From: Nothophaeocryptopus gaeumannii
Lineage: Eukaryota; Ascomycota; Dothideomycetes; Mycosphaerellales; Mycosphaerellaceae
NCBI GenBank assembly: GCA_031771865.1
Contig: JASISA010000027.1
Coordinates: forward strand, 1,860,001-1,924,000
Reading direction: 5' to 3'
DNA length: 64,000 bases
In this document: positions 42,018 to 51,710 of the stretch, in pieces
Numbering within the stretch: the first letter of the stretch is position 1
How the letters are laid out: the number at the start of each line of letters is the position of its first letter
Position numbers and translations under genes: made by a program
Notes under the pieces: generated by a model
The model's input: the letters and a program-made list of their open reading frames with translations, nothing else
Told to the model about the DNA's origin: nothing
Database searches by the model: none

Positions 42018-42043
42018 GTATCGATCAAGTCTTTCCGCTGCCT

Positions 42044-42779
42044 TCAACAGCTTGCCGCTCGACCGATGTGCTGCTCGAGCTTGAATGGCTCACCATTGAG
42101 CTGACTGTTCCGCTTACTGTAGATGTGGCCTTCTGGATCGTGAGCGCTCTCGGGAAACAGCCACATCACGAGGGGCTGTGTTATCCCGGTCATGATGATT
42201 GCCATGATGACGAGAATCGTGAAACTCTCCTCTCAGATGATCTTGGCTCGGAGACCAATGTTCTGAACAGGTAATTAGCATTGCCAGTAAAAGCGAGTGG
42301 TGAATGATGAGCAAGTAGGCGGGACTCACCAAAGCAATAAGCTCAACGATGCCCTTACAGCTAAGCAAGATGCCAATCGTTAAACTCTCCCGAGCCTTGA
42401 TGCCACACCACTTCGCCGCTACGAAGCCGCCAGTCACCTTGCCAACAAACGCAACGCATACCACAGCAACGACGAAGCCCCATGCGACTCCACTCGTGAG
42501 GCTGCTGATATCCGTGTTGAGTCCAGAACGCGCAAAGAATGGAGGTAGGAGGACATTGTAGATTAAATTCGAGAAAAGCTCCGTCAGCTTCTGGTGGTAG
42601 CCTCCACCTTTTGGTACGATAATGCCTGCCAGAAAAGCTTCAAAGATTGGATGGATACCTAAAGCTGTACCAGCTGACTACGTTTTCCACCATAAGAAGA
42701 ACTACTCACCGATCAACCCTGTGAACAGGCTCGAGATCAAAACAATCAGACACACCACCGCCATCTGTGTCTCACTCGG
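42044..42779 (-). pseudogene. KHA1: C-terminal half of a KHA1-like K+/H+ antiporter
   Basis: Exons 42779-42710, 42658-42330 and 42262-42044, with introns of 51 and 67 nt, all in phase. The reading is SETQMAVVCLIVLISSLFTG, IHPIFEAFLAGIIVP, PPFFARSGLNTDISSL and ESLTIGILLSCKGIVELIAL, then NIGLRAKII followed by TGA at 42235-42233, after which the frame continues with FTILVIMAIIMTGITQPLVM for another 63 codons. These are TM7-12 of CPA2 antiporters of the Kha1 type. The first half of the membrane domain and the long cytosolic tail are absent, and no candidate exon is seen upstream. Broken by truncation plus a nonsense codon. Confidence 0.8.
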
Positions 42780-43479
42780 CTAACCTCCGCCTGAAAGCGA
42801 CGATCTGACGAAACGACAGAATAGCGGTTGTTACTTTCGCGAGGTCTGCCGTCAAGTGTCATATTGTTCTTTCCGATTTACGATCTTGTCTTCACGAAAT
42901 GCGGTTTGCTTCATCGTGGAAGGACATTGATGGCATTCCGACACGCTTAAGTCTGGAGCTGTCCTCGTCGTCTTGGCGGGAGACATTATGTCTGTAGTCA
43001 ACCGACCATAGCCATATATCAACACTTCGTACGCATGCAATGACAATTGATGATACTATCGCTGCTAGAGCTTTCGGTCTCAGTCCTGAATCCCGGCGAG
43101 AAGGCCGGGTCGAGATTTGGTCTAAAAACAGCCTGGCATCTTTAGTTTCAACATAAGAGCGCCAGAGTGGGCTCTCGGTGACGGTGGTGTTGAAGTTCAT
43201 TTGACCGATTTGCATTTTGCTCAGCAATACCGGCGGGAATGCGAGTCGAATCCCTTATTCCCAAGATGAAGGTGGCCCGGAGCAGGAAGCTGGGCTCCCC
43301 GCTTGTGGGTGTACGCAGAGGCGGGGTCGTCATGGAGGGCAGCTTCCTGCGTTTATATAGTCGCGAGTCTTCGCGTATCTGTTGTAGATCAATACTCTCG
43401 CTCGAAAGCACAATCAAGTAAAGGTACCTCTTGGACTCTGGAAGACTTGAGCCTCTGAACGATAGCAAACCCAGTCAAC
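42780..43479. other. Intergenic, with TATA element
   Basis: About 0.7 kb, promoter side of the SDR gene. No antiporter N-terminal exons could be found here on the minus strand. Confidence 0.4.
43352..43359 (+). promoter_or_regulatory. TATA-like element
   Basis: TTTATATA, about 120 nt upstream of the SDR start codon, followed by a CT-rich stretch, a usual layout for fungal core promoters. Confidence 0.45.
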
Positions 43480-44334
43480 ATGCCAGGACGTCTCGAAGGA
43501 AAGGTCGCAATTGTGACTGGTGCTGGAGGCGGTTTTGGCAAAGGCATTGCCCTGAAGTTCAAAGAGGAAGGAGCACATGTTGTGATTGCAGACTTTGTTG
43601 AAGATGTTGGGAAGAAAAGCGCGGAAGAGATTGGATGTGAATTTCACAGGACAGATGTGACGAAGAAGGAGGACTGGGAGTCAATCAAGGACTTCGTGGA
43701 CAAGAAGTTTGGAAAGCTGGACTGCGTGATCAACAATGCGGGAACAACATACCGTAACAAGGTTGGTCCAACACATGGCGAATGGCGAGAGCTCGATGTG
43801 CTGACAGGGTGGGATAGCCGACGAACGATGTGAGCGATGAGGACTTTGACAAGGTCTTTGCTGTTAACGTGAAGGCGATATATCTCTCAACGAATGTCCT
43901 TGTACCGTACATGCAATCGAAGGGCAACGGCGGCTCTTTTGTGACCATCGCGTCGACGGCGGGTATCCGACCACGTCCGGGCTTGACATGGTACAATGCG
44001 TCCAAAGCTGCCGTGATTAACGCATCAAAGACCATGGCTGTTGAGTACGCAAAGGACAACATTAGATTCAACACAGCGTGTCCTGTTGTTGGTCTTGGTA
44101 CTGGCTTGTGAGTTGAGATTTGTTTTGCCTTCTGAGTCTCGATACTGATATGGTGACAGAACCGATTTCTTCCTCGGGAAGCCTGAGAATCAGGCCGGCT
44201 TCCTGGCTACTGTACCACTCGGACGCGGCTCCACTCCGAAAGATGTGGCCAACACTTGCGCGTTCCTCTGTAGCGACGAGGCCGATTTTTTGACTGGTAT
44301 TGATATTCCTGTTGATGGAGGCCGCTGTGTATAG
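43480..44334 (+). CDS. Short-chain dehydrogenase/reductase (FabG-like)
   Basis: Three exons: 43480-43761, 43818-44107 and 44160-44334, with introns of 56 nt (GTTGGT donor) and 52 nt (GTGAGT). All phases fit and give 248 aa, the usual length for classical SDRs. Cofactor loop TGAGGGFGKGIA (residues about 13-24), acidic ADFVED after strand 2, NNAG in LDCVINNAGTTY, catalytic Ser in ASTAGI and YxxxK in WYNASKAAV. The C-terminus DIPVDGGRCV is the substrate-side loop typical of 3-oxoacyl reductase-like enzymes. NAD(P)-dependent; substrate unknown. First gene of the possible cluster at 43-53 kb. Confidence 0.9.
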
Positions 44335-44396
44335 GCAGGCTATGCAAGCAAATGCAAATAAGCTATAGTGGAGACCACTGTTCCCAGACCTTAGCC

Positions 44397-44827
44397 TCAC
44401 ATCAATGTTAGGGCCACAGCGTTTATCGCAGCCCATGTTGCTTCAAAGATGGCCACTGGTCTCTTCTTGGGCCCATCGCTCCAGAAGAGGACCGTGGCAA
44501 GGAGACGTCCAAAGATGCTCATGGTCAGCATCTTGCGATGAACCCTTGGTTCAGTTCCCATCAGCAAGTAGCACCCGCCCATTGTCATCAGCATCAGGCT
44601 GGTGAAGGGTCAGACCTTGAGACTCCATCTCGCGTATTTGAAAAGTGGAAGAAGTACCTTGCACCATGGGGAATTGAGCGATCCGTAGTCGTGCTGGTGG
44701 GCGTATCATCGGCCGACCACTGTGACATGAAGTCGTCGGGCCGAGCGATGCCATACAGGCCCGTGGCTAGGTTCAGACCTCCTTGGACAAAGAGCACTGC
44801 AGCGGGTATTTTGGCTCTAAGCGCCAT
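44397..44827 (-). CDS. Small integral membrane protein, unknown
   Basis: Exon 1 is 44827-44658, the intron is 44657-44599 (GTACTT...CACCAG) and exon 2 is 44598-44397; 123 aa. Hydrophobic segments: KIPAAVLFVQGGLNLATGLY, SLMLMTMGGCYLLMG, MLTMSIFGRLLATVLFW and AIFEATWAAINAVALTL, i.e. about four membrane helices with a short polar loop (RPDDFMSQWSADD). I do not know the family. Convergent with the SDR (62 nt apart) and divergent from the Zn2Cys6 gene. Confidence 0.75.
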
Positions 44828-45033
44828 GCTGGATATCGGGACCGGGTCCAGCTCTACCTCACGTATCTGGAGTCGAGTCTTTGATGCAGTCGTGGTTGTT
44901 TATGTGGAGTATAGGAAGAAGGTCACCGTCTCGTGTCATGTTCGTGTCCGACAGCTGCGGCTGAACTAACCCATGGTCTGACTCCAGGCGTTCGTTGCAT
45001 CTCCACGTGCCAGATGACAACCCTCCTGGAAAG

Positions 45034-45070
45034 GCGGAGTCCGAGTCGGCGCGGAGTCGGGTCGGGTCGG
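45034..45070. repeat. GGAGTC/GTCGG direct-repeat block
   Basis: Overlapping copies of GGAGTCSG and GTCGG within 37 nt. It contains several CGG triplets, the half-site of Zn2Cys6 proteins, and lies about 185 nt upstream of the Zn2Cys6 gene's ATG. Confidence 0.6.
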
Positions 45071-45076
45071 AACGGC

Positions 45077-45111
45077 TATACCCTTATATACCCATATACC
45101 CATGTATACCC
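45077..45111 (+). promoter_or_regulatory. Four TATACCC repeats in a divergent promoter
   Basis: TATACCC at 45077, 45087, 45095 and 45105 (spacing 10, 8, 10). It lies between the small membrane protein gene and the Zn2Cys6 gene. It may serve as a TATA region, a protein-binding array, or both. Confidence 0.55.
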
Positions 45112-45252
45112 TTGTTCACGCGACTGCCAGAGACTTCCTGACCAACGCCCGATGATTTGAATTTCTCTTCGTCTCGAGCACACACTCTGTTCTCTGTACG
45201 ACCGGCTCGCGACGACCGACCGACTAGGACGGCATGGTGTCGCGCTGCTGAG

Positions 45253-47498
45253 ATGCAGGAACAACAACCACTACCTCCACCTCCACCGACTCCACAACAA
45301 GTCCCCGCTCCTCCAGCCTCAGCCCCAGGCCCCATACGCAAGCCTCGAAAGTCTCGGGGACGTGGGCTGAGAACAACGACAGGCTGGTAAGTTTGTCTCA
45401 GTTCGCACTGAAAGTCTGCTTCCTGCCTATCTGGGAAGACTGCAGGGGCGTTCAGCAGCCAAATCGCAGACCAGTCGATGCCAGTCAGATGAGGGACATT
45501 CTTATATCACATGCCAGACACCACTGCTTACTGCCGTTTTGGGAAGTACACTGTTGCACAAAGAGGCCAACAGCCGCTTTCACGTTGCGATCGGCATGTG
45601 ATGACGACTCTGTGATCCTTTCGCTTGACTCGATCTATGTTGAATCGACTGTCTACCATTCACGCGTCTTAGCTGTTCAGCTAACATGGGAAACTCATGC
45701 GGCTCTCACTGACTGCTATCATAGTGCAATATGTCGCAAGCGTCACATGAAATGCGATGAAGTCAAGCCTATTTGTGGTCCGTGCGCGAAAGGAAACCGT
45801 CCATGCGTCTATGTGGGTCTGCCGAGTGAAGGCAACGCGACCACTGCGAGCTCCAATGAGAGTGTCACTTCGCCTTCAACGAACGGCCATACAGCACGAG
45901 TGAACTCGGTAGCCAGTATCGCAAGCGCAGCTTCTCCGGTCATTCAACGACCGACCACGACGTTTCCAGCGCAACATGTCCGCCAGACTAGTTTTTCAGA
46001 AGCGAGAACGCCCATAACAGACGATTCGTTGCAGATCACGAGTCCGCAGAGTTCGTACAGCAACTCTACCGGGTATGGCACTGAGGTCGCCCCACTGAGA
46101 TGGTTTGGGTTGTTGGCTGGCGATGCTGCTACCGGATCACTGGATCTTGGCTCGTTGGAGACGCTGAGTGACGCTGCCCTAGCACGTCGACATGAGCTGC
46201 ACCCAGATGGCGTAACCGTCCAGGATCTTCGCCGTGCTGGATCTGCGTCATCACCTCATGCCGGGTTCGCCGAAGGCCTAGCCTCGCAAAACCCTAGCAA
46301 GCTGCTTCAAATATCAGCCATCTCGCCGGCACCACTCAATGGAGCAAATGGAACGGACGCACGACAATTTTGGCAAGCACCAGAACCGGTACAGCTGAAG
46401 GATCACGAGTTTGATATTTTTCGACGCTTCGTAACAGGCGTCAGTCATTGGATTGACCTGTTCGATCCCATGAGGCACTTCTCGACCTTCGTCCCGCATC
46501 TCGCGCTACACAACGAGGGTTTGATGAAGGCACTACTCGCTTTAGGGGCACGACACCTATCGATCAAGCCACTGAACACTGGAGAAGCGAGCGTTGATCG
46601 AACCGCGGCTGTGCAATACTACTACGAAACGCTACAATATCTTCAGTCTGCGATGAGATTCACCTCCTACAAGAACAGTCTCGAACTACTGGCCACAGTG
46701 CTGATTGTCAGCACATACGAGATGATTGATGGCGCAGGCAAAGGATGGGAAAGACATCTGAAAGGTGTCTTCTGGATTCAGCGAAGTCGAGAAATCAATG
46801 GAGAATCTGGTGGCTTGGAGCAGGCCATCTGGTGGGCCTGGCTACGACAGGATGTGTGGGCTGCCTTCCGTGAGCACAGGCGATGCTTCAGCTTCTTCAA
46901 ACCGACGAAGCCCTACCAGGCGATGGATGTGTGGGATATGGCCTCGCGAGTTGTCTATATCCTTGCTCAAGCTGTCAATTACAGCTCGCAAGAAGAGAAG
47001 CAAATCGGGGAGGCCAACCTTGCCAACAGGATACTGAGAGCAAATACCTTGCTCAACATGCTGGATGAGTGGCGAAGTAGCGTGAGCATCCACTTCAACC
47101 CACTACCCGTGGAAGGTCCCTCAAATCGACCTGTTCGGCCGATATGGATTCACCCCCCTGCGTTCGGTGTATCGCTACAGATGTATTGCATGGCACGAAT
47201 TCTGCTTTTGATACACCAGCCGTCCGCTGGAGGGTACTTGGAATACATGCAGCGTGACAAGATTATTACCGAGGCTATCGACAATATCGCTGGAATCGCC
47301 ATCAAGCTCACAGATGACGCTTCTCGCCTCATGTCGACGCAAGCACTCTTCGCGGCTGGCTTATATTGTACCGACAGTCTAAAGAGGCAGTGCATTGCAG
47401 AGCTGATCCAAGACCACCAGAGTCACACGGGCTGGCCTGTCAACACCGATCTGGCCGAAGAGCTTCGTGTGGAGTGGTCGAAGCAGAAGCCAGGCTGA
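45253..47498 (+). CDS. Zn2Cys6 transcription factor (two exons)
   Basis: Exon 1 is 45253-45386 (MQEQQPLPPPPPTPQQVPAP, then basic KPRKSRGRG). The intron 45387-45724 (GTAAGT...CATAG) is 338 nt and splits the codon of the first zinc-binding Cys. Exon 2 is 45725-47498; 635 aa. Zinc cluster C45-x2-C48-x6-C55-x6-C62-x2-C65-x6-C72 (CRKRHMKCDEVKPICGPCAK). A Ser/Thr-rich linker precedes a fungal-specific regulatory domain (DIFRRFVTGVSHWIDLFDP, LMKALLALGARHLS, LLATVLIVSTYEMIDGAGKG, WWAWLRQDVWAAF). This second-domain type is the Fungal_trans_2 form found in many cluster regulators. Its position among three SDRs and a transporter makes it a candidate local regulator. Confidence 0.9.
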
Positions 47499-47543
47499 GA
47501 AAGTCAGGTCTGCTCTCCAGATACACCGATGTGCGAGCACGCT

Positions 47544-48571
47544 TCAGCAAACTGCCCAAATATATTAACATTGGTCCCCAAAGTTGGAGAGCACTGATGC
47601 TTGACTCACTGCCAATCACACCATTCACGGGAATATCAATCGAAGTTGTATAGCTGGCAGCATCACTGAGCAGATAGACATACGCGCCACCCAACTCTTC
47701 GACTTCCGCCAGTCTTGGGATACCACCATAATACTTCAGCTGCTGCTCCCAGTCCGGTTGTTGCGGGACCCAATATGTCATGGCTGTCTTAACAAGGCCT
47801 GGACTGACACTGTTGACTCGAATGCCGTAATGAGCCCATTCCATGGCCTGGGTGAAGTCAGCAAACACCAGCGAGAAACGAGCTGGAGGGTCTCACCAGA
47901 GTATGTGTCATATTCCGGACACCAGCCTTGGAAGCTCCATAAGGCGCGGAAGGAACGCGCTTATTCGGTCGATATGAAGCCATCGAAGCTGTGAAAACGA
48001 TGGAGCCTTTGACATTTTGCTTGATGAATGCTCGCGCCGCCACCCGTGCGCAGTAGAAAGAGCCGTATAGCTGTTCAAAATGAGGAATCAATACCAAGCC
48101 AAGCCGAAGCGATTTCGAACTCACGTTGATATTCCACAACTGCTCGATTTCCTCGGTCGTAAAGTCCAACGCGGGCTTGTGCTTTGTTCGTCCGGCATTG
48201 CATACCACTAAACAACGTCAGCTCCGAACCAACCGCCCATTTCCAATTCCCTCGACTACCCTAATCAGCTACTTACTGCCATGCAGCCCTCCAGCTGCCT
48301 TCAAAATCTTCTCTACCGCTTCGGTCACCGCATCCTCCTTCGTGACATCTGCCTTGATCGCATGCAACTTCCCAGGATATAGTTTCGCTACACTTTCGAA
48401 CTCATCACCGGTTTCTCCGACGTCTATTGAATAGACTGCTGCTGCATCGTTCGATAGACAGCAGTCTGCTATTCCGAGGCCGATTCCGCGGTTGGCGCCC
48501 GTTATGGCGATGACTTTTCCGGAGAGGGTGAGTTTCTTCTGAATCGGAGTCGCTTCTGAAGAAGATGCCAT
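47544..48571 (-). CDS. SDR, polyol/sorbose-reductase type (copy 1, five exons)
   Basis: Exons 48571-48277, 48207-48125, 48070-47897, 47847-47610 and an 8-nt last exon 47551-47544; introns 69, 54, 49 and 58 nt. All phases agree: 265 aa. Cofactor loop TGANRGIGLGIA, CNAG in MVCNAGRTKHKPALDF, catalytic Ser in VFTASMASYRP, YxxxK in YGASKAG, then MEWAHYGIRVNSVSPGLVKT and AYVYLLSDAASYTTSIDIPV. The last splice yields an end ...GVIGIC, matching the paralogue's length; without it the frame would run 56 unrelated residues. Similar to NADPH-dependent sorbose, xylulose and mannitol reductases. Convergent with the regulator, 45 nt apart. Confidence 0.87.
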
Positions 48572-49834
48572 GATTGGAACAAGATGACGAAGCTGAGATG
48601 AATGGACGATTGCAACAGAGGCCGAGCGACTTGACTAATTGTTTCGTACGAAGGCTGGGGAAGAGACTGTCGTACGACAGAATATACCCAACAGCTCGGT
48701 TACGACGTGAGGTCAACAACAGCGATGCTTGACATCCGTGTGCTCGCATCGACGTTGTGAAGGGACGTATGCACAGAGCAACAACGCGGCCGCCACAGTA
48801 CTCGCAACGAGACAACGGTGCACCTTGCATCAAGCATTATGTTCTCTATCCGGGGCCCCACAGAACCAAACAAAACTAGCCTCCGACCAAACCTCTTCGC
48901 ATGAACTCATCGCCCATACCCGAGAGATTCCCATGCCCATGTAGTTCTATCTCGCGACGAGTCCTCCGCCAGGTGCCACATAAACCAAGCATATGCACCA
49001 AGCATCATCTTCTCCATACGGGCCTCCACACTCACTAAAAAGCCCCAGTACCACCACGCATCGACTTACGATTCCGTGGTTCACCAAAGCAAGACCCTGC
49101 CATGTAGGTAGGCATGTGGAGTACTTCGCCTCGAGCCTCTCTCAGCTCGCCTCGTGGTCAATCGTCCCATGCATGCGGGTGGAACACTAAATTCTCCACA
49201 GATTGATAATGGGCTACTGCAGGTGCCAACAGCGCTGCATGGAGGTTACAGGCTAGCAGTAGGGGTATGGGGATTGAGACACTGGGGCGGCCACGGTGTC
49301 ATGCGACTCTTTATCTGGATCGGGTTTTCGGTGTGTGGATTGTGGCATTTGTGGGAGGATCTCGGAGAGAATAGAGAAAGAGTCGTCGTGCTAGAAGAAT
49401 TGAACGGAGATAATGCGGATGATCAACGTTTGCAGATCAGTGGTAGCTGAGCTGTACCATTCCAGTCCTTCTCGACATACATCGTTCGTTCACGTCTGTA
49501 GAAGCCTGTGTCTGTCGGATTGTAATGTGGCGATTGCGGGCAGAGCGAGTGATAGATGTGTTTTTGTTCCATATTGCCATCGAACTCCCAAGACCGGTAT
49601 GGACGACGAGAGAATACCTTTGACGCGAGAAAGCGATTCTTGCCACCAAATATGCATTCAACATGGTATCATTTCTAGCTCTCCATATTCGCCGTATCTG
49701 GAATGTATCCTCAGACGCCTCGCATGACCAACTCGTCTTTCCTCTATTTCTCTTCTCACTGATCCTTTTGGTTCGGCCGTGTCTTCATCGTGGTGTTACT
49801 CTATACCACACTGATACTTGTCTGTTTTGATCCT
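48572..49834. other. Intergenic between SDR paralogues
   Basis: About 1.26 kb, promoter of SDR copy 1 and 3' side of copy 2. No other gene recognised. Confidence 0.4.
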
Positions 49835-50765
49835 CTACCAAGCTCCAACAATTCCAGCAATCGGGAGATCGATACCAGTGGTATAGCTTGCTTGGTCCGA
49901 GAGGAGGTAGACATAAGCGCCACCAAGCTCTTGAGGAAGAGCCAATCTAGGCATACCGCCATAGTACTGCAACATCATTAGCTTCAATCTCTTTCACTCA
50001 TCTCTCCGAGCCTCTTCGTATACGTACCTGCATTTTCAAATCCCAATCCGGCGCCCTCTCCACATAATAAGTCATCGTAGTCTTCACAAACCCAGGTGAA
50101 ATCGAGTTCACCCGAATCCCATGTTTCGCCCACTCCATCGCCAGCGTATGTGTCATATTCCTCACGGCCGCCTTAGTACCGCCATAAGGCGCTGAAGGGG
50201 CAGCTCGGTTCGGTCGGTAACTCGTCATAGAAGCAGTGAAAACAATAGATCCCTTAATCCCGAGTTCGATAAATTTCCTCGCAGCAGCTGTAGCGCAGTT
50301 CCATGCTCCGAAAACATTGAGTTCGAAAAGTTGCTTCACTTGGTCCAATGTGAAGTCCAGCGCTGGTTGATGTTTTGTCATTCCGGCGTTGGCGATCATT
50401 CCGTGAATGGCTCCTTCCTCGGCAACGATCTCATCGATAGCCTTCTTGACAGATTCCTCCTTGGTGACATCCATTTGCTTGTACTTGAATTTGCCAGGGT
50501 TCTTCTTGGCGAGGGCTTCGAAGTCTTCTGAGGGGTCCATGAGGTCGAGCGAGTAGACAGTCTTGGCTTGATTTGCGAGGCATACTTCCGCGATGCCGAG
50601 GCCGATACCTCTGTTGGCGCCGGTAATTGCGATAATTTTGTCCTTGAGGGATATTTGGAAGTCGAAGCTTGGGGGTGGGAGGGTAGTGAGGGTCGGCATT
50701 GGCTCGGTGTCCTCCATTATGTTGCCGTTGGACGCTCCTGCGTCGTAGGAGACTGCGTTGACCAT
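49835..50765 (-). CDS. SDR, polyol/sorbose-reductase type (copy 2, two exons)
   Basis: Exon 1 is 50765-50028, the intron is 50027-49967 (GTACGT...TTGCAG) and exon 2 is 49966-49835; 289 aa from MVNAVSYDAGASNGNIMEDT. Landmarks: TGANRGIGLGIAEVC, ANAG in MIANAGMTKHQPALDF, Ser in VFTASMTSYRP, YGGTKAAVRNMTHTLAMEWA, and the C-terminal YYGGMPRLALPQELGGAYVY through SYTTGIDLPIAGIVGAW. It is a clear paralogue of the neighbour at 47.5 kb but has kept only one of its introns, and carries an extra acidic/Pro N-terminal tail of about 30 residues. Divergent from the MFS transporter, so co-expression with it is plausible. Confidence 0.9.
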
Positions 50766-51710
50766 TGTGAGTTGGAGATCTTTCAAGAGAGAGTGCAGCT
50801 GAAATCAAAGAGGGAAGAACGGGCTTACACGTTCGTCAGGAAGGATGTCAGGTCTTAAATACTTCCTGGGTGTTTTTGAGTAGGACCGAATGGCTCTCTA
50901 TCGGTATAGCTTGGCTGCGGTGCAAGTGCTCGGTGGGCAAAAACGTTTCAGAGATGGAGCCTCAAGGACAGCCGGAACGAAAAGAAGGAAGCTTCAAGGC
51001 CCTTCGTCTCGTGCGCGCGAGCGGCGTAGCAGCCGAAGATAGCGACATCATGTCGTCCAGTGGATTCCACGTGGAACCAAGACCTGTCGTCTGCAAGGTT
51101 GACGTGCGTTGACGTTGTAGTAGTGTTGGTTTTAGAAGCGGGGGTGTTCAGGAAGAAGGCACAGCCTCGATGGCGCGAGACGAGTCTCGCGAGTGGCTTT
51201 CGACCTCTGTCTCGTTCCCAGACTGTCGGAGAGTTTTGAGCTGGGTAAGCGTGTCGAATCTTGCGGCTGAGAATGAGAAAGGTTTTCGTGCCTCGCCACG
51301 AGCATCGGCCCGTCCAAACTCGATCAGTCCGTGCCGTTTCTTCGGCCTGCAACCAGTACCTGACCCAAACAGGAAGACCCCATCATATACCCCAGTCACG
51401 GGTGGTTGACATCCTCGCCATGGGGAACCGATGGCTGGCTACGCGGAGGCTCCAAGCATTACTCCACGAGCGGGTTAGTGGGTAGCATTCTCGAAGAAGC
51501 GGGTGTACCGAACACCTCAAGCCATCGTCAGAGGGGACGGCAGGTGAATCCGGAGAGGAGTGTATATGATCAATGTGAGAAGACGTAGGAGGTGGTTGAA
51601 GAAACCTCCTCTCCGTTTCAACCGGGTTGACCGCGCTTGTCGTTCACCGCCTTCGCTTGTTGCGCCCCTGATCATTCAGCAGAGTTTTACTACATACCTA
51701 AACCTCGTTG
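50766..51710. other. Divergent promoter region
   Basis: About 0.95 kb between SDR copy 2 and the MFS transporter. No TATA or repeated operator stands out. Confidence 0.4.
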
